The notes beneath the pieces are model-generated. The model ran no database searches. It saw only the letters and a program-made list of their open reading frames with translations, and was not told the DNA's origin. From Nomia melanderi (lineage: Eukaryota > Arthropoda > Insecta > Hymenoptera > Halictidae), in the NCBI RefSeq assembly GCF_051020985.1, contig NW_027475351.1, positions 1-64,000 on the forward strand: DNA of 64,000 bases, in the 5' to 3' direction. Shown here one piece after another: positions 28,801 to 39,600 of this stretch. Position 1 is the first letter of the stretch. Each line of letters opens with the position of its first letter. The position numbers and the translations under genes are program-made.

Positions 28801-30489
28801 TTTTCCCGACCCTGACAGTCCGGCCCCATGTGTCGGTGGTTTTCTCGGCCCCTGGTTGTCCGAGGTCGATCCCGCAGCACAGAATCATTCGCCAGTGCCT
28901 CCTACAGACAATGCACTTTGATTTATTGCGCTATCTCTAATAGCACCCGAGATATCACCAGATATGTATTGGATTTTCCCCTGACCCTGAGTGTCCGGCC
29001 CCATGGGACGGTGGTTTTGTCGGCCCCTCGTGGTCCGAGGTCGTTCCCGCTGCACAGATTCATGCGCCAGGGCCTCCTACAGACAATGCACTTTGATTTA
29101 TTGCGCTATCTGTAATAGCACCCGAGATATCACCAGATATATATTGGATTTTTTCCCGACCCTGACAGTCCGGCCCCATGAGACGGTGATTTCCTCGGCC
29201 CCTGGTGGTCCGAGGTCGTTCCCGCTGCACAGATTCAGGAGCCAGGGCCTGCTGCAGACAATGCACTTTGGTTTATTGCGCTATCCCTAATAGCACCCGA
29301 GATATCACCAGATATATATATGATTTTTCCCTGACCCTGAGTGACCGGCCCAATGAGACGGTAGTTTTCTCGGCCCCTGGTGGTCCGAGGTCGTTCCCGC
29401 TGCACAGATTCATGCGCCAGGGCACCCTGCAGATAATTCACTTTGATTTACTGCGCTATCTCTAATAGCACCCGAGATATCACCAGATGTATATTGGATT
29501 TTTCCCTGAACCTGACAGTCCGGCCCCATGAGACGGTGATTTCCTCGGCCCCTGGTGGTCCGAAGTCGATCCCGCTGCACAGATTCATGCGCCAGGGCCT
29601 CCTACAGACAATGTACTTTGATTTATTGCGCTTCCTGTAATAGCACCCGAGATATCACCAGATATATATTGGATTTTTTCCCGACCCTGACAGTCCGGCC
29701 CCATGTGACGGTGATTTTCGCGGCCCCTGGTGGTCCGAAGTCGATCCCGCTGCACAGATTCATGCGCCAGGGCCTCCTACAGACAATGCACTTTGATTTG
29801 TTGCGCTATCTGTAATAGCACCCGAGATATCACCAGATATATATTGGAATTTTCCCTGACCCTGAGTGTCCGACCCCATGAGACGGTGATTTTCTCGGCC
29901 CCTGGTGGTCCGAGGTCGTTCCCGCTGCACAGATTCATGCGCCAGGGCCCCCTGCAGATAATTCACTTTGATTTATTGCGCTATATCTAATAGCACCCGA
30001 GATATCACCCGATATATATTGGATTTTTCCCTGACCCTGACAGTCCGGTCCCATGAGACGGTGATTTTCTCGGCCCCTGGTGGTCCGAGGTCGATCCCGC
30101 TGCACAGATTCAAGCGCCAGGGCCTTCTACAGACAATGCACTTTGATTTATTGCGCTATCTATTATAGCACCCGAGATATCACCAGATATATATTGGATT
30201 TTTCCCTGATCCTGAGTGTCCGACCCCATGAGACGGTGGTTTTGTCGGCCCCTGGTGGTCCGAGGTCGTTCCCGCAGCACAGATTCATGCGCCTGGGCCT
30301 CCTGCAGACAATGCACTTTGATTTATTTTGCTATCTCTAATAGCACCCGAGATATCACCAGATATATATTGTATTTTTCCCTGACCCTGAGTGTCCGACC
30401 CCATGAGACGGTGGTTTTCTCGGCCCCTGGGAGTCCGCGGTCGTTGCCGCTGCAAAGATTTATGCGCCAGGGCCCCCTGCAGATAATTC
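25814..30489 (+). repeat. Satellite array segment that shares blocks with 32990-35004
   Basis: About 27 monomers. A unit with GTAAGAGCACC and GGCCACATGAG recurs at 25782 and 26132 (offset 350). The blocks at about 27390-27730, 28595-28800, 28780-29210 and 29880-30280 each have near-identical partners to the right, described under 32990-34110 and 34604-35004. B-type blocks lie near 27575, 28445 and 28625. No gene is visible. Confidence 0.83.
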
Positions 30490-32989
30490 ACTTTGATTTA
30501 TTGCGCTATCTCTAATAGCACCCGAGATATCACCAGATATATATTGGATTTTTCCCGGACCCTGACAGTCCGGCCCCATGAGACGGTGATTTTCTCGGCC
30601 TCTGGTGGTCCGAGGTCGTTGCCGCTGCGCAGATTCATGCGCCAGGGACTCCTGCAGACAATTCACTTTGGATTATTGCGCTATCTCTAATAGCACCCGA
30701 GATATCACCAGATATATATTGGATTTTTCCATGACCCTGAGTGTCCGGCCCCACGAGACGGTGATTTTCTCGGCCCCTGGTTGTCCGGGGTCGTTCCCGC
30801 TGCATAGATTCATGCGCCAGGGCCCGCTGCAGATAATTCACTTTGGTTTAGTGCGCTATCTGTAAGAGCACCCGAGATATCACCAGATATATATTGAATT
30901 TTTCAACCGACCTTGAGTGTCCGGCCCCATGAGACGGTGGTTTTCTCGGCCCCTAGTGGTCCGAGGTCGTTCCCGCTGCACACAATCATGCGCCAGGGCT
31001 TCCTGCAGACAATGCACTTTGATTCATCGCGCTATCTCTAATAGCACCCGAGATATCACCAAATATATATTGGATTTTTCCCTGACCCGGATAGTCCGGC
31101 CCCATGAGACGGGGATTTTCTCGGCCCCTGGTGGTCCGAGGTCGTTCCCGCTGAAAGAGTCATGCGCCATTGCTTCCTGCAAATAATTCACCTTTGTTTA
31201 TTGCTCTATCTCTATTAGCACCCGAGATATCACCAGATGTATATTGGATTTTTCCCCGACCCTGAGTGTCCGGCCCCATGAGACGGTGGTTTTCTCGGCC
31301 CCTCGTGGTCCGAGGTCGATCCCGCTGCACAGATTCATTCGCCAGGGCCTCCCGCAGACAAAGCATTTTGATTTATCGCGCTATCTCTAATAGCACCCGA
31401 GATATCACCAGATATATAATGGATTTTTCCCTGACCCTGACAGTCCTGCGCCACGAGACGGTGATTTTCTCGGCCCCTGGTGGTCCGAGGTCGTTGCCGC
31501 TGCACAGATTCATGCGCCAGGGCCTCCTGCAGACAATTCACTTTGGATTATTGCGCTATCTCTAATAGCACCCGTGATATCACCAGATATATATTGGATT
31601 TTTCCATGACCCTGAGTGTCCGGCCCCATGAGACGGTGGTTTTCTCGGCCCCTGGTGGTCCGAGGTCGTTCCCGCTGCACGTATTCATGCGCCAGGGTCT
31701 CCTGCAGATAATTCACGTTGGTTTATTGCGCTATCTCTAATAGCACCCGAGATATCACCAGATATATATTGGATTTTCCCCTGACCCTGAGGGTCCGGCC
31801 CCATGAGACTGTGGATTTCTCGGCCCCGGGTGGTCCGACGTCGTTCCCGCTGCACAGATTCATGCGCCAGGGCCTCCTGCAGATAATTCACTTTGAATTA
31901 TTGCGCTATCTGTAATAGCACCTGAGATATCACCAGATATATATTGGATTTTCCTCTGAACCTGAGTGTCCGGCCCCATGAGACGGTGGTTTCCTCGGCC
32001 CCTGCTGGTCAGAGGTGGTTCCTGCTGCACAGATTCATGCGCCAGGGCCTCCTACAGACAATGCACTTTGATTTATTGCGCTATCTGTAATAGCACCCGA
32101 GAAAGCACCATATATATGCTGGATTTTTACATGACTTTGAGTGACGGATACCGAAAATATGTAATTTTCTCGGCCCCTGGAGATCCGAGGACGTTCCTGC
32201 TTCACAGATTCATGCGCCAGGGCTTCCTGCAGACAATGCACTTTGATTTATCGCGCTATCTGTAATAGAACCCGAGATATCACCAGATATATGCTGGATT
32301 TTTACATGAGATTGGGTGACGGATCCCGAAAATCTGTAATTTTCTCTGCCCCTGGTGGTCCGATGTCGTTCCTGCTGCACAGATTCATGCGCAAGGTCCT
32401 CCTACGGACAATGCACTTTGATTCATTGCGCTATCTCTAATAGCACCCCAGATATCACCAGATATATATTTGATTTTTCCCTGACCCTGAGTGTCCGGCC
32501 CCATGAGACGGTGGTTTTCTCGGCCCCTGGAAGTCCGAGGTCGTTCCCGCTGCACAGATGCATGCGCCAGGGACTCCTGCAGATAATTCACTTTGGTTTA
32601 TTGCGCTATCGCTAATAGCACCCGAGAAAGCACCATATATATGTTGGATTTTTACACGACTTTGGGTTACGGATACCGAAAATCTGTAATTTTCTCGGCC
32701 CCTGGTGGTCCGACGTCGTTCCTGCTGCACAGATTCATGCGCATGGGCCTCCTGCAGATAATTCACTTTGGTTTATTGCGCTATCTCTAATAGCAGCCGT
32801 GATATCACCAGATATATATTTGATTTTTCCCTGACCCTGACATTCCGGCCCCATGTGTCGATGGTTTTCTCGGTCCCTCGTGTTCCGAGGTCGATCCCGC
32901 TGCACAGATTCATGCGCCAGGGCCTCCTACAGACAATGCACTTTGATTTATTGCGCTATCTGTAAGAGCACCCGAGATATCACCAGATA
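30490..32989 (+). repeat. Large segmental duplication, copy 2 (2.5 kb, two monomers shorter)
   Basis: This is the partner of 22964-25813. One missing monomer is joined within ATTGCG near 31905, where copy 1 has a further 175 bp. The second is joined near 31995, in the CTCGGCCCCTG segment. Both removals keep the 175-bp register. Single-base differences include CACACAATCATG (30980), GGGTCTCCTG (31695), GGATTTCTCGG (31813), GAGGACGTTCC (32188), GGATCCCG (32322), GGAAGTCCGAGG (32530) and GCAGCCGTG (32795). Confidence 0.9.
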
Positions 32990-33145
32990 TATGCTCTATT
33001 TTGACATGACGTTGGGTGACGGATACCGAAAATCTGTAACTTTCTTGGCCCCTGGTGGTCCGACGTCGTGCCTGCTGCACAGATTCATGCGCCAGGGCCA
33101 CCTACAGACAATGCACTTTGATTTATTGCGCTATCTGTAATAGCA

Positions 33146-33320
33146 CCCGAGATATCACCAGATATATATTGGATTTTTCCCTGACCCTGAGTGTCCGGCC
33201 CCATGAGACGGTGGTTTTCTCGGCCCCTGGTGGTCCGAGGTCGTTCCCGCTGCACAGATTCATGCGCCAGGGCCTCCTGCAGACAATTCACTTTGGTTTA
33301 TTGCGCTATCTGTAATAGCA
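33146..33320 (+). repeat. Representative consensus-like 175-bp monomer (type A)
   Basis: This unit is close to the majority sequence and serves as a reference. In order it holds CCCGAGATATC (GATATC at 33151-33156), the AT segment CCAGATATATATTGG, a T-rich tract, two tandem CCCTGA hexamers (33179-33190), the variable 45-bp A block ending at CTCGG, the inverted repeat CTCGG...CCGAG (33219-33239), GTTCCCGCTGCACAG, CATGCGCCAGGGCC, a PstI-type CTGCAG, and the segment ending CTGTAATAGCA. The next unit starts at 33321. Confidence 0.93.
33219..33239 (+). other. Conserved inverted repeat within each monomer (example)
   Basis: CTCGG and CCGAG flank an 11-nt spacer. Two further C-G pairs are possible after one mismatch, leaving a CTGGT loop. 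The arms are kept in most of the roughly 214 units, although individual units carry changes such as CTCAG or CCGCG. It could extrude as a small hairpin. No function can be shown from sequence alone. Confidence 0.6.
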
Positions 33321-34603
33321 CCCAAGATATCACCAGATATGTGCTGGATTTTTACATGACCTTGGGTGACGGATTCCGAATATCTTTAATTTTCTCGGCC
33401 CCTGGTGGTCCGAGGTCGTTTCCGCTGCACAGATTCAGGGGCCAGGGCCTGCTGCAGACAATGCACTTTGGTTTCTTGCGCTATCCCTAATAGCACCCGG
33501 GATATCACCAGATATATATTTGATTTTTCCCTGACCCTGACAGACCGGCCCCATGAGACGGTGATTTTCTCGGCCGCTGGTGGTCCGAGGTCGATCCCGC
33601 TGCACATATTCATGCGCCAGGGCCTCCTACAGACAATGCACTTTGATTTATTGCGCTATCTGTAATAGCACCCGAGATATCACCAGATATATATTGGATT
33701 TTTTCCCGACCCTGACAGTCCGGCCCCATGTGTCGGTGGTTTTCTCGGCCCCTGGTTGTCCGAGGTCGATCCCGCAGCACAGAATCATTCGCCAGTGCCT
33801 CCTACAGACAATGCACTTTGATTTATTGCGCTATCTCTAATAGCACCCGAGATATCACCAGATATGTATTGGATTTTCCCCTGACCCTGAGTGTCCGGCC
33901 CCATGGGACGGTGGTTTTGTCGGCCCCTCGTGGTCCGAGGTCGTTCCCGCTGCACAGATTCATGCGCCAGGGCCTCCTACAGATAATGCACTTTGATTTA
34001 TTGCGCTATCTGTAATAGCACCCGAGATATCACCAGATATATATTGGATTTTTTCCCGACCCTGACAGTCCGGCCCCATGAGACGGTGATTTCCTCGGCC
34101 CCTGGTGGTCCGAGGTCGCTCCCGCTGCACCGATTCGTGCGCTAGGGCCTCCTGCAGACAATGAAATTTGATTTATTGCGCTATCTGTAATAGCACCCGA
34201 GATATCACCAGATATATATTGGATTTTTCGCTGACCCTGAGTGTCCGCCCCATGTGTCGGTGGTTTTCTCGGTCCCTCGTGGTCCGAGGTCGATCCCGCT
34301 GAACAGATTCATGCGCCAGGGCCTCCTGCAGATAATTCATTTTTGTTTATTGCGCTCTCTCTAATAGCACCCGAGATATCACCAGATATATATTGGATTT
34401 TTCCTTGACCCTGACAGTCCGGCCGCATGTGTCGATGGTTTCCTCGGTCCCTCGTGGTCCGAGATCGATCCCGCTGCACAGATTCATGCGCCAGGGCCCC
34501 CTGCAGATAATTCACTTTGATTTATTGCGCTATCTGTAATAGCACCCAACATATCACCATATATATATTGGTTTTTCCCCTGACCCTGTGTGTCCGGCCC
34601 CAT

Positions 34604-35004
34604 GAGACGGTGGTTTTCTCGGCCCCTGGTGGTCCGAGGTCGTTCCCGCTGCACAGATTCATGCGCCAGGGCCCCCTGCAGATAATTCACTTTGATTTAC
34701 TGCGCTATATCTAATAGCACCCGAGATATCACCCGATATATATTGGATTTTTCCCTGACCCTGACAGTCCGGTCCCATGAGACGGTGATTTTCTCGGCCC
34801 CTGGTGGTCCGAGGTCGATCCCGCTGCACACATTCATGCGCCAGGGCCTTCTAAAGACAATGCACTTTGATTTATTGCGCTATCTATTATGGCACCCGAG
34901 ATATCACCAGATATATATTGGATTTTTCCCTGACCCTGAGTGTCCGACCCCATGAGACGGTGGTTTTGACGGCCCCTGGTGGTCCGAGGTCGTTCCCGCA
35001 GGAC
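34604..35004 (+). repeat. Segmental duplication partner of 29880-30280
   Basis: The offset is 4724 bp (27 monomers minus 1). Shared markers are GGGCCCCCTGCAGATAATTC, CGCTATATCTAATAGC, ATCACCCGATATATATTGG, CAGTCCGGTCCC, CTATCTATTATGG/AGCACC and a GTTTTGNCGG change. Differences such as CCGCAGGACAG versus CCGCAGCACAG show some divergence since copying. Confidence 0.8.
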
Positions 35005-36650
35005 AGATTCATGCGCCAGTGCCTCCTACAGACAATGCACTTTCTTTTATTGCGCTATCTCTAATAGCACCCGAGATATCACCAGATATATATTGGATTT
35101 TTCCCTGACCCTGAGTGTCCGGCCCCATGAGACGGTAGTTTTCTCGGCCCCTGGTGGTCCGAGGTCGGTCCCGCTGCACAGATTCATGGGCTAGGGCCTC
35201 CTGCAGACAATGCAATTTGATTTATTACGCTATCTCTAATAGCACCCGAGATATCACCAGATATATATTGGATTTTTCCCTGACCCTGACAGTCCGACCC
35301 CATGAGACGGTAGTTTTCTCGGCCCCTGGTGGTCCGAGGTCGGTCCCGCAGCCCAGATTCATGCGCCAGGGCCTCCTGCAGACAATGCACTTTGATTTAT
35401 TGCGCTATCTGTAATAGCACCCGAGATATCACCAGATTTATATTGGATTTTTCCCTGACCCTGATTGTCCGACCCCATGTTTCGGTGGTTTTCTCGGCCC
35501 CTGGTGGTCCGAGGTCGATCCCGCTGCACTGATTCAAGCGCCAGGGCCTCCTACAGACAATGCACTTTGATTTATTGCGCTATCTGTAATAGCACCCGAG
35601 ATATCACCAGATATATATTGGATTTTCCGCTGACCCTGAGTGTCCGGCCCCATGAGACGGTGATTTTCTCGGCCCCTGGTGGTCCGAGGTCGATCCCGCT
35701 GCACAGATTCATGCGCCAGGGCCTCCTGCAGACAATGCACTTTGATTTATTTCGCTATCTCTAATAGCACCCGAGATATCACCAGATATATATTGGATTT
35801 TTCCCTGACCCTGACAGTCCGGCCCCAGGAGACGGTGATTTTCTCGGCCCCTGGTGGTCCGAGGTCGTTCCCGCTGCACAGATTCATGCGCCAGGGCCTC
35901 CTGCAGACAATGCACTTAGATTTATTGCGCTATCTCTAAGAGCACCCGAGATATCACCAGATATATATTGGATTTTTTCCTGCCCCTGACAGTCCGGCCC
36001 CATGAGACGGAGATTTTCTCGGCCCCTGGTGGTCCGAGGTCGCTCCCGCTGCACCGATTCGTGCGCTAGGGCCTCCTGCAGACAATGAAATTTGATTTAT
36101 TGCGCTATCTGTATTAGCACCCGAGATATCACCAGATATATATTGGATTTTCCCCTGACCCTGACAGTCCGGCCCCATGAGACGGTGATTTTCTCGGCCC
36201 CTGGTGGTCCGAGGTCGTTTCCGCTGCACAGATTCATGCGCCAGGGCCTCCTACAAACTATGCACTTTGATTTATTGCGCTATCTCTAATAGCACCCGAG
36301 GTATCACCAGATATATATTGGATTTTTCCCTGACCCTGACAGTCCGACCCCATGAGATGGTGGTTTTCTCGGCCCCTGGTGGTCCAAGGTCGTTCCCGCT
36401 GCACAGATTCATGAGCCAGGGCCTCCTGCAGACAATGCACTTTGATTTATTTCGCTATTTCTAATAGCACCCGAGATATCACAAGATATATATTGGATTT
36501 TTCCCTGACCCTGAGAGTCCGTCCCCATGAGACGGTGGTTTTCTCGGCCCCTGGTGGTCCGAGGACGTTCCCGCTGCACAGATTCATGCGCCAGGGCTTC
36601 CGGCAGACAATGCACTTTGATTTATGGCGCTATCTCTAATAGCACCCGAG
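35005..36650 (+). repeat. Consensus-like satellite monomers
   Basis: About nine type-A monomers close to the majority sequence, with minor variants such as GTCGGTCCCGC (35165, 35340) and the partner of the 34112 segment at 36036-36115. No B-type block is seen before about 36660. No gene is visible. Confidence 0.85.
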
Positions 36651-39600
36651 ATATCAACACATATATGCTGGATTTGTATATGACCTTGGGTGACGGATAC
36701 CGAAGATCTGTAATTTTCTCGGCCCCTGGTGGTCCGAGGTCTTTCCTGCTGCTCAGATTCATGCGCAAGGGCCTCCTACGGACAACGCACTTTGATTTAT
36801 CGCGCTATCTCTAATACCACCCGAGATATCACCAGATATATGCTGGATTTTTACATGGCCTTAGGCGACGGATACCGAAAATCTGTAATTTTCTCGGCCC
36901 CTGGTAGTCCGAGGTCGATCCCACTGCACAGATTCATGCGCCAGGGCTCCTGCAGACAATGCACTCTGATTTATTGCGCTGTCACTAATACCACCCGAGA
37001 TATCATCAGATACATCCTGGATTTTTACATGACCTTGGGTGTCCGGCCCCATGTGTCGGTGGTTTTCTCGGCCCCTGGTGGTCCGAGGTCTTTCCTGCTG
37101 CACAGATTCATGCGCCAGGGCCTCCTGCAGGCAATTCACTTTGGTATATTTCGCTATCCCTAATAACACCCGAGATATCACCAGATATATATTGGATTTT
37201 TACATGACGTTGGGTGACGGATACCGAAAATCTGTAATTTTCTCGGCCCCTGGTGGTCCGAGATCGTTCCCGCTGCACAGATTCATGCGCCAGGGCTTCC
37301 TGCAAACAATGCACTTTGATTTACCGCGCTATCTCTAATAGCACCCGAGATATCACCAGATATATGCTGGATTTTTCCCTGACCCTGAGTGTCCGGCTTC
37401 ATGTGTCGGTGGTTTTCTCGGCCCCTGGTGGTCCGAGGTCGATCCCGCTGCACAGATTCATGCGCCAGGGCCTCCCGCAGACAGTGCCCTTTGATTTATT
37501 GCGCTATCTCTAATAGCACCCGAGATATCACCAGATATATATTGGATTTTTCCCTGACCCTGACAGTCCGGCCCCATGTGTCGGTGATTTTCTCGGTCCC
37601 TGGTGGTCCGAGGTCGATCCCGCTGCACAGATTCATGCGCCGGGGCTTCCTGCAGACAATGCACTTTGGTTTATCGCGCTATCTGTAATAGCATCCGAGA
37701 TATCTTCAGATATATGCTGGATTTTTTCCTGACCCTGAGTGTCCGGCCCCATGTGTCGGTTGTTTTCACGGACCCTGGTGGTCCGAGATCGATCCCGGTT
37801 CACAGATTCATGCGCCAGGGCCTCCCGCAGACAGTGCACTTTGATTTATCGCACTATCTCTAATAGCACCCGAGATATCATCAGATACATCCTGGATATT
37901 TACATGACCTTTAGTATCCGGCCCCATGAGTCGGTGGTTTCCTCGGCCCCTGGTGGTCCGAAGTGGTTCCTGCTGCCCAGATTCATGCGCCAGGGCCTCC
38001 TACAGACAATGCACTTTGATTTATTGCGCTATCTGTAATAGCACCCGAGATATGACCAGATATATGCTGGATTTTTTCCTGACCCTGAGTGTCCGGCCCC
38101 ATGTGTCGGTTGTTTTCACGGACCCCGGTGGTCCGAGGTCGATCCCGCTGCACAGAATCATGCGCCAGGGCCTCCCGCAGACATTGCACTTTGATTTATT
38201 GCGCTATCTCTAATAGCACCCGAGATATCATCAGATACACCCTGGATTTTTTTATGACCTTGGGTGACGGATACCGAAAATCTGTAATTTTCTCGGCCCC
38301 TGGTGGTCCGAGGTAGTTCCCGCTGCACAGATTCATGCGCAAGGGCCTCCTACAGACAATGCACTTTTATTTATCGCGCTATCTCTAATAGCACCCGAGA
38401 TATCACCAGATATATATTGGATATTACACTGACCCTGACAGTCCGGCCCCATGAGTCGGTGGTTTTCTCGGCCCCTGGTGGTCCGAAGTCGTTCCTGCTG
38501 TCCAGATTCATGCGCCAGGGCCTCCTACAGACAATGCACTTTGATTTATTGCGCTATCTCTAATAGCACCCGAGATATGACCAGATATATGCTGGATTTT
38601 TCCCTGATCTTAGGTGACGGATATCGAAAATCTTTAATTTTCTCGGCCCCTGGTGGTCCGAAGTCGCTCCTGCTGTACAGATGCATGCGCAAGGGCCTCC
38701 TACAGACAATGCCCTTTGATTTATCGCGCCATCTGTAATACCACCCGAGATATCTCCAGATATATGCTGGATTTTTTCCTGACCCTGAGTGTCCGGCCCC
38801 ATGTGTCGGTTGTTTACACGGACCCTGGTGGTCCGAGGTCGATCCCGGTGCACAGATTCATGCGCCAGGGCCTCCCGCAGACAGTGCATTTTGATTTATC
38901 GCGCTATCTCTAATAGCACCCGAGATATCACCAGATATATGCTGGATTTTTACATGACCCTGAGTGTTCGGCCCCATGAGACGGTGGTTTTCTCGGCCCC
39001 TGGTGGTCCGAGGTCGATCCTGCTGCACAGATTCATGCGGCAGGGCCTCTTGCAGATAATTCACTTTGGTTTATCGCGCTATCTCTAATACCACCCGAGA
39101 TATTACCAGATATATATTGGATTTTACCCTGACCTTTAGTATCCGGCCCCATCAGTCGGTGGTTTTTTCGGCTCCTGGTGGTCCGAGGTCGTTCCTGCTG
39201 CCCAGACTCATGCGCCAGGGCCACCTACAGACAAGGCACTTTGGTTTATTGCGCTATCTCTAATAGCACCCGAGATGTAACCAAATATATGCTGGATTTT
39301 TACATGACCTTGGGTGACGAATACCGAAAATCTGTAATATTCTCGGAGCCTGGTGGCCCGAGGTCGTTTCTGCTGCCCCGATTTGTGGGCCAGGGCTTCC
39401 TATAGGCTACTCTCTTTGTTTTATCGCCCTAGCCCTTATAGCTCCCGAGATATCACCACATATATATTGGATTCTTCCCTGACCCTGAGTGACCGGCCCC
39501 ATGTGTTCGTGGTTTTCTCGGCAGCTGGTGGTCTGAGGTCGTTCCTGCTGCACACATTCATGCGCCAGGTCCTCCAACAGAAAATGCAGCTTGATTTATC

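Larger units (their letters stand above)
32990..34191 (+). repeat. Mosaic satellite stretch assembled from distant segments
   Basis: Consecutive pieces match different places in the array. About 32970-33175 matches 28595-28800 (offset 4375, marker ATGCTCTATTTTGACATG). About 33175-33505 matches 27390-27730 (offset 5775, markers GTGCTGGATTTTTACATG and TTCAGGGGCCAGGGCC). About 33507-33685 matches 4645-4823 (offset 28862, markers GGCCGCTGGTGG and CACATATTCATG). About 33685-34110 matches 28785-29210 (offset 4900, markers CCCGCAGCACAGAATC and GTTTTGTCGGCCCCTCG). Finally 34112-34191 matches 36036-36115 (offset 1924, markers CACCGATTCGTGCGCTAG and CAATGAAATTTG). Confidence 0.85.

Noticed and set aside
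33235..33250. A tRNA-type B box (GGTCGATCCC) suggesting a tRNA-derived repeat
   Set aside because: It lacks one base of the GGTTCGANTCC core, and no A box, cloverleaf or T-run terminator at the right distance is seen.
33146..33320. A CENP-B box in the monomer
   Set aside because: No TTCG....A..CGGG pattern fits the consensus on either strand. The TTCG variants (TTTCGACCCC, ATTCGCCAG) lack the required A and CGGG.
33146..33320. Origin of the monomer from U2 snRNA, because TTCTCGGCC and TGGATTTTT occur in both
   Set aside because: Only two 9-base matches in a consistent order but with very different spacing. I looked at several RNA families, so matches of this size are expected by chance.
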